This document shows, one piece after another, positions 54,420 through 64,000 of a stretch of 64,000 nt of DNA; the stretch's first letter is position 1; each line of letters opens with the position of its first letter. Source of the stretch: Metarhizobium sp964253915 (GTDB lineage Bacteria > Pseudomonadota > Alphaproteobacteria > Rhizobiales > Rhizobiaceae); the NCBI RefSeq assembly GCF_964253915.1, contig NZ_CAXUSG020000009.1, positions 124,001 through 188,000 of the forward strand, written 5' to 3'. Position numbers and translations under genes: made by a program. A model generated the notes under the pieces. That model saw nothing but the letters and a program-made list of their open reading frames with translations, was not told the DNA's origin and did not search any database.

Positions 54420-55067
54420 ATGGGCATGCTCCAGGCCGGTATCATTCCGGTGACCCCTTTCCAGCAGAACTGCACCATTCTCTACGACATGGAGACCAAG
54501 GAAGGGGTGGTGGTAGATCCGGGCGGCGACGTCGACACCATCCTGCAGGTCATCCGCGACAACGGCTTCGACATCAAGGCGATCTGGCTGACTCACGGTC
54601 ACATCGATCACGCAGGTGGAGCCGACGAACTGCGCGAAGCCCTCGGCATCCAGGTCATCGGGCCGCATGAGGACGACCTGCCGCTGCTGCAGGGCCTCGA
54701 GAAACAATCGAAGATGTTCAATGTGCCGATGGTTGTGCGCAACCTCGTGCCCGACCAGTGGTTGAAGGATGGCGACCGCGTTTCTTTCGGCGATCACAGT
54801 TTCGAGGTCTACCATTGCCCGGGTCATGCGCCGGGCCATGTCATCTATTTCCACCGCGAGCAGGGTTTCGCCCATCTCGGCGACGTGCTGTTCCGCGGCT
54901 CCATCGGCCGCACCGATCTTCCCGGCGGCGATCACCAACAGCTTCTCGATTCGATCCGCGACAAGGTCCTGCCGCTCGGCGATACCGTCGGTTTCATCTG
55001 CGGTCATGGCCCGGGCGGACAGATCGGCGAGGAGCGGCGGACCAACCCGTTCCTCAAGGGCATCTGA
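54420..55067 (+). CDS. metallo-beta-lactamase-fold hydrolase, glyoxalase II-like
   Basis: A 215-residue MBL-fold enzyme. The metal-binding motif THGHIDHAGG lies near residues 58-67; YHCPGHAPGHVIYF and HLGDVLFRGSIGRTDLPGG give the other ligands, and HGPGG is near the end. The PGHxPGH pattern and length place it with glyoxalase II-like thioesterases (YcbL type). The start used follows GAGGCGC; an ATG ten codons earlier has none. Converges with the BA14K gene. Confidence 0.92.
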   Translation: MGMLQAGIIPVTPFQQNCTILYDMETKEGVVVDPGGDVDTILQVIRDNGFDIKAIWLTHGHIDHAGGADELREALGIQVIGPHEDDLPLLQGLEKQSKMFNVPMVVRNLVPDQWLKDGDRVSFGDHSFEVYHCPGHAPGHVIYFHREQGFAHLGDVLFRGSIGRTDLPGGDHQQLLDSIRDKVLPLGDTVGFICGHGPGGQIGEERRTNPFLKGI

Positions 55068-55083
55068 CAGGCGTCCCAAACGA

Positions 55084-55113
55084 AAAATGCGCCGGGCAAG
55101 ACCGGCGCATTTT
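55084..55113. terminator. bidirectional terminator between MBL-fold and BA14K genes
   Basis: A 12-bp stem, AAAATGCGCCGG (55084-55095) with CCGGCGCATTTT (55102-55113), has A-rich and T-rich ends, so it can work in both directions. Confidence 0.85.
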
Positions 55114-55135
55114 CAAGGATCGGATTGTCCCGCCG

Positions 55136-55561
55136 TCAACCGGCGGTGCAGAAGTGTTCCTGGCCGTCGTAACCGACATAGGTGCCGGTCGACGGATCGA
55201 AGCTGCGGTAACGCTGCGAGCAATAACGGCGCCATGCGCCCGACCACGGGCGAAGCTCGCGCGACGGCTCGACATAACCCGGATCTTCGACATAGACGCG
55301 GCGCGAGCGATAGACCGGCACCGGCTCGACATAGTCGGGATCGACGTAAACCGGCTCTTCCTCGACATAACGCGGCTGGTTCGCAAGGGCGGAACCGATG
55401 AGTGCGCCGGCAGCCAGGCCAGCGACGCCGAGCGCAACCGCGTCCCGGTCGTTATGATGGCGGCGCCAGTGGCGGTCGCCTGCGGATGCAGGCGCAATGG
55501 CAGTCAATGTCGTCGCTGCGACGGCGACGCACAGAACAAGAGTTTTCAAAATCGTGTTCAT
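55136..55561 (-). CDS. BA14K-family secreted protein
   Basis: A 141-residue protein with a signal peptide ending APASA (about residue 27). A GVAGLAAGALIGSAL hydrophobic segment, repeated acidic YVEPVY-type units, and a C-terminal WRRYCSQRYRSFDPSTGTYV match the BA14K family, named after an immunoreactive Brucella protein with lectin-like activity. It is probably periplasmic or outer-surface associated. Its gene is common in Rhizobiales. Confidence 0.9.
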   Translation of the reverse strand: MNTILKTLVLCVAVAATTLTAIAPASAGDRHWRRHHNDRDAVALGVAGLAAGALIGSALANQPRYVEEEPVYVDPDYVEPVPVYRSRRVYVEDPGYVEPSRELRPWSGAWRRYCSQRYRSFDPSTGTYVGYDGQEHFCTAG

Positions 55562-55655
55562 CGGTGGTGTCCTCGACCCAGAACCCGAACGTCAATGTTC
55601 GTTTCATCTGATGAAGGCACACTATCGACCTTATGCTGAATGGTGTCTGAACGAC

Positions 55656-55677
55656 AAAACCCGGCATGACTGCCGGG
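55656..55677 (-). terminator. rho-independent terminator of cspA
   Basis: CCCGGCA (55660-55666) and TGCCGGG (55671-55677) form a stem; on the minus strand it is followed by TTTT. Confidence 0.8.
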
Positions 55678-55707
55678 CTCCAACTCGAAGCACAAAGCCG
55701 AAAAGGC

Positions 55708-55923
55708 TTAGCCGGCGATCTGCAGATTGACGGCCTTCGGGCCCTTGCCGCGACGATCCGGTTCCGTGTCGAAGCTTACCTTCTGGTTTTCCGAAAGTCC
55801 CGAGAGGCCGGAAGCCTGCACGGCAGAAATGTGTACGAAGATATCCGCGCCGCCATTGTCCGGCTTGATGAAGCCGAAGCCTTTGTCGGTGTTGAAGAAT
55901 TTTACAGTGCCAGTCTCGGCCAT
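55708..55923 (-). CDS. cspA: cold-shock protein CspA family
   Basis: A 71-residue single cold-shock domain: GTVKFFNTDKGFGFIKPDNG (RNP1 KGFGFI) and DIFVHISAVQ (RNP2 FVHI). It binds single-stranded nucleic acids as an RNA chaperone. GGAC precedes the ATG. A long non-coding stretch upstream probably contains a cold-regulated 5' leader. Confidence 0.95.
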   Translation of the reverse strand: MAETGTVKFFNTDKGFGFIKPDNGGADIFVHISAVQASGLSGLSENQKVSFDTEPDRRGKGPKAVNLQIAG

Positions 55924-56741
55924 GCGTCAGGTCCTTTTCTCTCCGCCCGTGTCAGACCGGGCAGCATTACACTATCTTGCCCTGGCGGGCGGGGGGCAGG
56001 CAGTTCTCGAATTTTGAGGAAAGGGTCCCGTGTTACCGCAATCAGCGAAACGACACTCCATAACGGATGGTCTTTCTTCCAATCGCCCGGAACTTCTTGC
56101 GTCTCCGGCGCGCATTCATTTTTAAGGTCTTCCCGTGTTCGCAAAATGCCCGAACACAATGAGAGTGCTGTGTTTATTTAAAATTGGCAAGCAAAACTTT
56201 TCTAAAGCCGCGTACGGCCATGCCGCGCGAAACCGGTCTGGACTTCGTGAATCTGTCTCCGGGGAGCCGTGAGGATGGCTCCGGCTTGCAAAATCCATCG
56301 CAAACGATGTTTTTTGCACAATATTACGGCACTCGTGGGTCATTTTGAGGCGCGGACTGCATTTTATAGTATCGGCACAAAAGTTTAAAAAAAGTTCGGT
56401 CTTTTCACCGGCACGATCGAAAAGCTGTGCTTGTAGCATGTCTGGCATAGATGCTTCGCCGTTTGCCGGCGTTTTCAGGCTATCGGAGGGATTGATGCGT
56501 GCCTGCTCAGCAAGACCTGTTGGCATTTTATTAACCCAACGTATGGCTTAGCCGATCTTGGCCCGTTTTCGCAATCTCTAAATTGCAGAAATTGCTCGAG
56601 CGGGGAAGGATGGTGCAGGCGCCTGGCTGCGGTTCTGGATGTGCCGGCGGGTCCGCGCCTGCCGCGCCCGGTTTTGCACGGGGTCGGCAAGGAACGCCGG
56701 TTGTCACAGGCGGCAACCGGCTCATGCATCGATGTCGGAAC
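55924..56741. other. 818-base region without a supported gene
   Basis: I can support no gene here. It contains the cspA leader and promoter. An inverted repeat (GTGTTCG 56135-56141, CGAACAC 56151-56157) lies near the middle. Several ORFs are present, the longest being 134 codons (56122-56526, minus strand), but they look unlike proteins and none has a good ribosome site. Part of it is more AT-rich than the flanks. Confidence 0.5.
56135..56157. promoter_or_regulatory. 7-bp inverted repeat in the cspA upstream region
   Basis: GTGTTCG (56135-56141) and CGAACAC (56151-56157) with a 9-base spacer. Could be an operator or a leader hairpin about 210 bases before cspA. Confidence 0.35.
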
Positions 56742-57347
56742 CTAGATCTGGACGAGCTTGCAATTCTGGTCGGTCATTCGGGTCCAGCCGGCGATCAACT
56801 CGCTCGGTACTTGGGAATCTGTGCCGATCGGTACACCTGCATATGTCCCGGATGCCTTTTTCGGATAGGAAACCCAGGTGATGTCGTCATTTGCCTTGTA
56901 AAAAAGATCGCTTCCGGAAGGGTTCGATTTTGACGAATGCACACGATTCAGAAGTATGACGACGGATTTGGCCATCGACCCGCCAGAGTTCGGGCCGAGG
57001 CCTTTCATGATGCGGTAGAGCGTCGTCGAAGGCGATTTCAGCCCTTTTTTTACCCGCTTGGAAATCTCCTCGGCGCTCATATAGGTCGCGCCGGTCCATG
57101 TGCGGTTCGTTCCATTCGCAAAGGTCAGCAGGTGTCCGTGCTTGCCGCCGACGGAGACCTCGTTGTTCTTGATGTGGGCGATGAAAAGATCGCTGGCGAG
57201 TTCATCCTTGGCGCGACCGATATCAGGAATATGAATTGCATACATTCCGTTGTGGCCAACATAGATCAGGCCCATGCAGCCGATGATTCCAGTAATTCCA
57301 ATTTTGTCGTTGGCGTTTCCGTATTTGTACATCGGGGCGAAATACAT
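56742..57347 (-). CDS. hypothetical protein with CheD-like Cys/His arrangement, lower GC
   Basis: A 201-residue protein that I do not recognise. It is visibly lower in GC than its neighbours, with more Lys, Asn and Ile, and looks transferred. Near the N-terminus, ITGIIGCMGLIYVGHNG then MYAIHIPD places a Cys (24) and a His (39) much as in CheD-type glutamine deamidases (GSC...H), with a Thr (19) before. The rest (NEVSVGGKHGHLLTF, STTLYRIMKGLGPNSGG) shows no known motif. No signal peptide is seen. A weak ribosome site (GGAAAA) precedes the ATG. It lies beside the sortase operon on the same strand. Confidence 0.6.
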   Translation of the reverse strand: MYFAPMYKYGNANDKIGITGIIGCMGLIYVGHNGMYAIHIPDIGRAKDELASDLFIAHIKNNEVSVGGKHGHLLTFANGTNRTWTGATYMSAEEISKRVKKGLKSPSTTLYRIMKGLGPNSGGSMAKSVVILLNRVHSSKSNPSGSDLFYKANDDITWVSYPKKASGTYAGVPIGTDSQVPSELIAGWTRMTDQNCKLVQI

Positions 57348-57484
57348 TTGTTTTCCAATATCTTAATGTTAGTGATTTATTAATGATATCGGTCTCGTCA
57401 AAAATTGACAATGTGGCCGCGTGTTATTACATGCCTCAAAATTGTATAAAATAGCGTCGAATGAATACTTCATTTTCTCGAAAT

Positions 57485-58123
57485 TCAACTTGCCGGTGAG
57501 GGCTCGACCAGCTGCGCATCCAGAATGTAGCGCAGGGGGCCACGTTCCGTCGCATCGAAGGGCCAGCAGGTCGCCAGAACAAGATGGCGGCCTTGTGCGG
57601 CGATGTCGATGCCGTTTTCGTCCCAGCGGCTGACGCGGCCCTGGCCGGCGATAAAGCTCATCGTCCTGCCGTCGGCCCGTTCGACCTCGATACGGTCGCC
57701 GGGCCTGACATCCTTCAGCCAGCTGAAATGCGTATCGCGATGCGCTGCAATGACGGCGGTGCCTTCATCCCCGGGTTTGGGCGTGGTGGCAAGCCAGGCA
57801 GGGCCGAAAGCCAGGGTTTCGCCATTGGCGCCGGCGAGCACGATGGCCGACTGGCCGATGCGCGGGGCGCTGATCCTCGCCGCCGTGGTGAAGTCCGCCC
57901 AGGGCCATGGCCGGCTCGGACCTTCCCCGGCCAATTCCGCGGCAAAACTGCGGGCCAGCAGTACCTGCGCCAGCTGCGCCTTGGCCTTGATGTAAAAACC
58001 GTGCCCGATAAAAAGCAGGCCGCACATGCCGATGGCCGCGGCGGTCGCGGCAACCAGCGTTTCGAACCGGTCGAGGCGCCCCAAAAACATGGGGCGCCGT
58101 GCTGTTTGCGGCAGGGCCATCAT
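57485..58123 (-). CDS. class GN sortase
   Basis: A 212-residue sortase of the class found in Gram-negative bacteria. After an N-terminal membrane helix (about 23-43), the catalytic residues are His128 (IAAHRDTHF), Cys186 (LVLATCWPFD) and Arg198 (GPLRYI). The gene follows its likely substrate, with one-base overlap (58123). Class GN sortases process a dedicated VIT/vWA protein with an LPxTA tail. The outer surface role in Gram-negative cells is not well known. Confidence 0.92.
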   Translation of the reverse strand: MMALPQTARRPMFLGRLDRFETLVAATAAAIGMCGLLFIGHGFYIKAKAQLAQVLLARSFAAELAGEGPSRPWPWADFTTAARISAPRIGQSAIVLAGANGETLAFGPAWLATTPKPGDEGTAVIAAHRDTHFSWLKDVRPGDRIEVERADGRTMSFIAGQGRVSRWDENGIDIAAQGRHLVLATCWPFDATERGPLRYILDAQLVEPSPAS

Positions 58124-60462
58124 CAGCTCCGCGCGAAGAGGCGGACGCGGCGCAGGCGGAGCCAGAACGCTGCGGCCAGCGCCGTCAGCAGAAGCAGCAG
58201 GCCGATCAGGATATGGCGGTCTGCGGGTGTTGCCGTCTGCGGCAGGTTGACGCCGGCGCTACGCTTGGCGAGCAGGCTTGCGGTTTTTGCCGTCGGGGCG
58301 GCGGCCATCATCTCGGCCGTCTCCATTGCCACCTGCTGCAGGGTACCGGCAGGCAGGGAGGCATCCTTGTCACCGGTCGGCGAGGGCAGGAGCGGCTTCT
58401 GTTCGCCGTAGACCTTCTCGAAGTCCCAGCCTTCCGGCAAGTTCACCGGCATGTCCGTATCCGTCAGCGGCTCGTTTTTCGGGCGCGTGGCCGTGACGTC
58501 GACGGCGACGAGGCTGGTGACGCGCGAGACGAGGTGGTGGGTCATCGCCACCGTCTCGATCTGCCGGTCGATGGCCTGCGGATCGTTGATGCGGTAGCCG
58601 CTGGCTTCCAGGTCGTCGATCTTGCGCCGCGCCCACAGCTTGGCGATGCCCTTGCCGGCAGCCGCCTGGTCGATGCTCATCTCGACGCGCCACGGCTGGT
58701 CGCCGGTGCGGCCGGTGATCAGGAGTTTGCCGGATGTGCCGCCCGCCGGCAGTTCGGCGGTCAGCACCACCGGCTCACCGGCATAGAGGTCGGGCATCGG
58801 GTTCGGCGTGATGTTTTCCGCCTTGGCCTGGTCGAAGGTGGCGGCGATATCGGTCATGGCCGGATGTTCCAGCTTGCCGAAGAGTTCGCCCATTCGGGCG
58901 GCGACCTGGTCCTCCGAGCCGATATGGGTGAAAGTGCCGCGGCCGAATTCGGCGGCCTTGCTCATGAAATGCGTGTTCGGGGCCGAGCCGATGCCGACGG
59001 TGAAGACGCGGGCATCGCCGCGGTTGCCGTCGATCTCGCTGAAGAGCTGGCCCTCGTTGCCGATGGCGCCGTCGGTCAGGAACACCACCTGGCGCAATGC
59101 GCCTTGCGCCACTGGCCCCTGGTTTCGCAGGGCCGCCTGCAGCGCCGGCAGCATCTCGGTGCCGCCATCGGCCGTGAGGCCGCGGACATAGGCGATGGCC
59201 CGTTCGCGGTTGTCGGCAGAGGCGGGGACGAGGCCCTGGAAATAATCGGTCATCGTGTCATCGAAACGGATGACGTTGAACCGGTCACCGGCCTTCAGGT
59301 TGGAGATCGCCAGCGCCAGGCTATCGCGCGCCTGCTCGATCGACGGACCGGACATCGAGCCGGAATTGTCGATGACGAAGACCACCTCGCGCTTGGCGGG
59401 CGTGGCGTTGTCCTGCTGCGTGGCGGGCGGCGTGACGAAGGCCATCAGATAGTCGCGCCCGGCGACCGTCTCGCGAAAGAGGCCGGCGGTCGGCGTCTTG
59501 CCGGCGGCGGCTTTCCAGGTCAGCTCGAAATCGCGGTCTGCCGGCACGGCCGACGCTTTCAAGGCGATCAGCCGCGACTGCGTGTCCGGTTCGGTCAGGG
59601 TGATCTCGTGGAAGGGCGACTTGACCTCACCGAGCGGGAAGCCGGCCTTCAGGTTGACGGTCAGCGATACCGGGTTGATCTTGGCATTCTTTTCCGGATC
59701 GAGCACCGGCGGTTCGATCTTGTCGCGGTTTTCGACGGGATCTTGCGTGACCGCAAAGCCGGTTCCACCGTTGAATTCGACCGACTGGACGATGGGTGCG
59801 GGATTGTAGCGCGGCGCCACCACCATCGGGAAACGCAGCGAGAACTCGCCGCCCGACTGGCGGACCGCCTGCTGGTATTCGATCTGGATCACAATCGTTT
59901 CACCGGGGCCGATATTGGCGACCTGGTTGGTAAAAATGTTCGGCCGCTGCTGTTCCAGCAGGGCCGCCTTCTTGCCGTCCGCCTTGGCGTCCTCGTAGAT
60001 CTGCCGGGCTTCCTCGCGCGGCTTGATCTGCCCTTCGATGAAGCGGTCGCCGATCTGCATGCGCAACTCGTCGACGGCGGAATCGTCGGTGAGCGGGAAG
60101 ACGTAGGTGCCTTCCACCCAGCCCTTGCTCGGATTCTGAAAGCGCTGGGTGACCTTGACGCGGGCGATCGGGCCGGAAACGTCGATCTGCACGTCGGTCT
60201 TCAGTCGCGGCGCCTCGACGAAGTATCCGAGTTCCTTCGACGGGAAGAGCAGGGCGCCCGAATTCATGTCGTTGGGCCGCACCAGTCCCGAAAGTTCCGC
60301 CGTTGCCGGCACAACGGTTTCCGCTCGAGCGACCTGTGTCGTGCTCAACAGGCTTCCCGTCGCCGCGAATGTGGCGAGAAGCGCGGTCATCGCGATCCAT
60401 AGGGCGCTGCTGCCGCGCTGTGCGCGGAGACGCCGCGCCGCACTCTCATTGTCCGTGAACAT
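58123..60462 (-). CDS. VIT/vWA sortase-target protein (LPQTA tail)
   Basis: A 779-residue secreted protein. A signal peptide ends near residue 47 (ARAET). VIT domain at about 55-185 (FPLTDDSAVDELRMQIGDR, EGQIKPREEARQIYEDAK), vWA with DNSGSMS near 363-369, and a C-terminal sorting signal: LPQTA at 740-744, a hydrophobic helix and RLRRVR. This is the pattern of the marine proteobacterial sortase target family. Its sortase is the next gene. The companion two-component genes often seen in marine bacteria are not here. Confidence 0.92.
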   Translation of the reverse strand: MFTDNESAARRLRAQRGSSALWIAMTALLATFAATGSLLSTTQVARAETVVPATAELSGLVRPNDMNSGALLFPSKELGYFVEAPRLKTDVQIDVSGPIARVKVTQRFQNPSKGWVEGTYVFPLTDDSAVDELRMQIGDRFIEGQIKPREEARQIYEDAKADGKKAALLEQQRPNIFTNQVANIGPGETIVIQIEYQQAVRQSGGEFSLRFPMVVAPRYNPAPIVQSVEFNGGTGFAVTQDPVENRDKIEPPVLDPEKNAKINPVSLTVNLKAGFPLGEVKSPFHEITLTEPDTQSRLIALKASAVPADRDFELTWKAAAGKTPTAGLFRETVAGRDYLMAFVTPPATQQDNATPAKREVVFVIDNSGSMSGPSIEQARDSLALAISNLKAGDRFNVIRFDDTMTDYFQGLVPASADNRERAIAYVRGLTADGGTEMLPALQAALRNQGPVAQGALRQVVFLTDGAIGNEGQLFSEIDGNRGDARVFTVGIGSAPNTHFMSKAAEFGRGTFTHIGSEDQVAARMGELFGKLEHPAMTDIAATFDQAKAENITPNPMPDLYAGEPVVLTAELPAGGTSGKLLITGRTGDQPWRVEMSIDQAAAGKGIAKLWARRKIDDLEASGYRINDPQAIDRQIETVAMTHHLVSRVTSLVAVDVTATRPKNEPLTDTDMPVNLPEGWDFEKVYGEQKPLLPSPTGDKDASLPAGTLQQVAMETAEMMAAAPTAKTASLLAKRSAGVNLPQTATPADRHILIGLLLLLTALAAAFWLRLRRVRLFARS

Positions 60463-62121
<1,659 letters not shown>

Positions 62122-62144
62122 GCAGCGCTTTCAGACTGCCATTC

Positions 62145-62178
62145 ATGAAGGCGGCGCCGCAAACGGCGCCGCCTTCAT
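62145..62178. terminator. GC-rich hairpin between convergent aatA and the OpgC-like gene
   Basis: A 15-bp perfect stem (62145-62159 with 62164-62178) around a 4-base loop. It is followed by TCGTTTTC on the plus strand, so termination is likely but the T tract is weak. Confidence 0.7.
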
Positions 62179-62183
62179 CGTTT

Positions 62184-63380
62184 TCAGGATTTGAGTTTTT
62201 CCGCAGCCAGGACGTCCCGGTTGAAAATCCGATCGCGTTCGCGCCAGACCGCCGGCAGGCAAAGCAGGCCGAGGCAGGCGAAGGCAATGATCGTCTTGGT
62301 GAGTTGCGACAGTTCCGTCGTACGCCCGTCGACATAATAGACCATGTAGACGATCAGCACGTGCCAGACGTAGATATGCAGCGAATGCCGGCCGAGAAGC
62401 TGCAGGTACCGGATCGAGAACAGCCGGGTGACGAGATTGGCAATACCTCTGATGACGGCACTGCTATGTTTTGGTCCGGCGATCAGCAGCCAGGCGAGGC
62501 CGAGTGCCACGGCGGCAAAGTTCAGAAGGTAGACCGGTCCGAAATCGGCGCGGATCTCCATGGTCGCGAACTTGTCGAGCATGTATTGCGGCATCATGTC
62601 GTGTGCCGTCATGATGCGCAGCGGCAGGAAGAACAGGCACAGCGCCAGCGCCATGCGCGGGATGAAGCTGTCCTCCGGCCGGAAGATCTTCGTCCAGTCC
62701 ACCTTGCCGGTCGAGGTCAGTACGCCGATGATCAGGCCGGCGAAGAAGACGATCTGCCAGCCGAGCAGATTGAAGCTCGAGCGAATCGCCTCGCCATCAG
62801 TCTTCAGCATCCAGGCGTTAATCGGTTCGGTGACAAGGCGCTGAAGCCCGAGCTGTCCCGCGATCCAGACAATCAGCGAGACCACTGCGACGCTGCCCCA
62901 GCGGCCCTTGAGGCAGAACCAGACGGCAGCCGGCGCAAAGATCATGTAGACGATGTATTGCGGCAGGATATCCATGAAGGTCGGCTGGAAGAAGAACGAC
63001 GCGATCAGCGACAGCCGCAGCGGATCGTCGAAATGCGAATAGGCCAGCCAGTTGTTCCAGATGCGGTAGGCGTTCGGCAGGATCATCTGCGCCGCCAGGA
63101 TGACGATCACCGTTCCCATGGCATAACGATAAAGCTCGAAGGCACGGGCCCAGATCAGGTCGCGGCCGGCGGCATATCCCTGCTTCACCATCTTGCGGGC
63201 ATAGACCATGCCGATCAGCAGGCCGGAGAGGAAGACGAACCCTTGCGCATCCTCGACGAAGGCGAATTGCCGGTGATTGACCTCCACCAGCCAGTAACCA
63301 CCGACGAAGATGAGGTGATTGATGAGCATGAAGACGAGGAAGTACCCCCTCATGCCGTCGATAACATCAAATCTTTTCAA
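62184..63380 (-). CDS. opgC: OpgC-like membrane protein
   Basis: A 398-residue membrane protein with about ten helices, starting RFDVIDGMRGYFLVFMLINH. The OpgC/acyltransferase pattern is supported by YWLVEVNHRQFAFVEDAQGF, GLLIGMVYARKMV and RYLQLLGRHSLHIYVWHVLI near the C-terminus. OpgC succinylates osmoregulated periplasmic glucans in related bacteria, but the name is inferred from family resemblance, and another acyl group is possible. It converges with aatA. Confidence 0.82.
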   Translation of the reverse strand: MKRFDVIDGMRGYFLVFMLINHLIFVGGYWLVEVNHRQFAFVEDAQGFVFLSGLLIGMVYARKMVKQGYAAGRDLIWARAFELYRYAMGTVIVILAAQMILPNAYRIWNNWLAYSHFDDPLRLSLIASFFFQPTFMDILPQYIVYMIFAPAAVWFCLKGRWGSVAVVSLIVWIAGQLGLQRLVTEPINAWMLKTDGEAIRSSFNLLGWQIVFFAGLIIGVLTSTGKVDWTKIFRPEDSFIPRMALALCLFFLPLRIMTAHDMMPQYMLDKFATMEIRADFGPVYLLNFAAVALGLAWLLIAGPKHSSAVIRGIANLVTRLFSIRYLQLLGRHSLHIYVWHVLIVYMVYYVDGRTTELSQLTKTIIAFACLGLLCLPAVWRERDRIFNRDVLAAEKLKS

Positions 63381-63557
63381 GGACTTGATCCCTTGTTCCT
63401 GCCACCTTGCGAAAAGGCGGAGACATCGAGAAGCGGCGACTCATGTTTGCACCGCACGAGCGAAATGAGCTGGGAGGGTAAAAGTTCCGGGATGAATGCC
63501 GGATGAAGGGGGTGTATAGGAGCGTGAGGGTTGGATTGAGGCGATTGAGTTCGCTTC

Positions 63558-64000
63558 TCACAACCCGATCGCCGTCAGCATGATGAAGGTGGCGAAAAGG
63601 ATGAAGTGGGTCATACCCTCGATGGCGTTGGTTTCGCCGTCGTTGAGGTTGATCGCGGCGGCGATCAGGGTGATGGCGATCATCACCGTCTGCACCGGCG
63701 TCATCGCCATGACGAAGGGCTGGCCGGTCCACAGCGCGATGGCTTCCATGACCGGTACGGTGAGGATGACGGTGGAGAGCGAGGCGCCCATGGCGATGTT
63801 GACCACCGCCTGCATGCGGTTGCGCAAGGCTGCCCTGAGCGCGGTCATGATCTCGGGCGCGGCGGAAATCGCCGCGACGATGACGGCCATCATGGCGATG
63901 GGCGCGCCGGTGCCCTCGATGCCGTGGTTCAGCAGCACGGACATCATTTCCGCCAGGAAACCGATGATGACGACGCCGGCGAGGATGACGGCGATGGCGA
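63558..64000 (-). CDS. chaA: ChaA-like Ca2+/H+ antiporter, C-terminus (partial)
   Basis: The C-terminal 147 residues of a CaCA-superfamily antiporter, continuing beyond base 64000. Membrane helices carry the family's acidic motif APEIMTALRAALRNRMQ, then GASLSTVILTVPVMEAIALW and QTVMIAITLIAAAINLNDGE. The typical ChaA ending (MTHFILFATFIMLTAIGL) is present. It would extrude Ca2+ or other cations in exchange for protons. The N-terminal half is outside the window. Confidence 0.88.
   Translation of the reverse strand, partial: AIAVILAGVVIIGFLAEMMSVLLNHGIEGTGAPIAMMAVIVAAISAAPEIMTALRAALRNRMQAVVNIAMGASLSTVILTVPVMEAIALWTGQPFVMAMTPVQTVMIAITLIAAAINLNDGETNAIEGMTHFILFATFIMLTAIGL

Noticed and set aside
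55902..56159. 85-codon minus-strand frame overlapping the cspA start
   Set aside because: It overlaps cspA, has no ribosome site and reads as the cspA leader.
56122..56526. 134-codon minus-strand frame upstream of cspA
   Set aside because: No ribosome site, no recognisable domain, and composition typical of non-coding sequence.
58099..60402. 767-codon plus-strand frame opposite the sortase-target gene
   Set aside because: No protein-like features and it mirrors a clear VIT/vWA gene.

Overview
The window is a stretch of GC-rich alphaproteobacterial chromosome, most likely from the Rhizobiaceae (Rhizobium, Agrobacterium, Shinella or a relative). This rests on the fbc/pet operon of a GTG-started Rieske protein, cytochrome b and cytochrome c1 followed by apt, on a rplY/pth/ychF neighbourhood, on a BA14K-family protein, on RIME-like intergenic palindromes, and on a divergent flagellin whose ends match rhizobial flagellins. 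I saw no tRNA, rRNA, CRISPR array, insertion sequence or phage module. Coding density is high. Most of the window is housekeeping or conserved accessory genes, with a few small accessory islands.

Layout, 1-13 kb: a MoxR ATPase / DUF58 / BatA-DUF4159 / vWA-like operon runs leftward and leaves the window. A rightward DUF1285 - NUDIX - cca operon follows with overlapping start and stop codons. Then come two small leftward genes, hemF, a small rightward gene, a flagellin-like protein with a missing D0 helix, a protein with a GHSKG nucleophile-like elbow, and trmL. 13-20 kb: two MsbA-like ABC exporters flank a hypothetical gene, a methyltransferase and a parDE toxin-antitoxin pair. The first exporter is preceded by an 18-codon leader ORF that runs directly into an intrinsic terminator. 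20-27 kb: petABC, a terminator, apt, a RIME-like repeat, two tandem MaoC hot-dog proteins, a DUF2157-like membrane protein and ychF.

27-39 kb: an orphan AbrB/MazE-type regulator with a 12-bp dyad, clpS, prmB, pth, a periplasmic binding protein with a PAS-GGDEF-EAL receptor, rplY, a MHYT-GGDEF-EAL protein, a periplasmic protein behind a 14-bp hairpin, a winged-helix protein and prs. 39-47 kb: a lipoprotein, an M24 peptidase, pgeF, a MidA-type methyltransferase and lgt (the last four of these in one leftward operon), then ubiK, a YbjN protein, proC, csaA and a second RIME-like repeat. 47-56 kb: a DUF1349 protein, a ROK-family protein whose motifs appear in circularly permuted order, otsB, a marR-ompR-envZ operon, ilvE, a small membrane peptide, a metallo-beta-lactamase-fold hydrolase, BA14K and cspA. 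56-64 kb: a lower-GC orphan gene, a class GN sortase with its VIT/vWA LPXTA-tailed substrate, an aspartate aminotransferase, an OpgC-like membrane protein and the C-terminus of a ChaA-like antiporter.

The observations most worth a second look are the circularly permuted ROK protein, the flagellin homologue that lacks its normal N-terminal helix, the leader-ORF/terminator attenuator candidate before the first ABC exporter, the sortase pair, and the low-GC orphan beside it with a CheD-like Cys/His arrangement. Functions are assigned from motifs and family knowledge read by eye; no database search was run.
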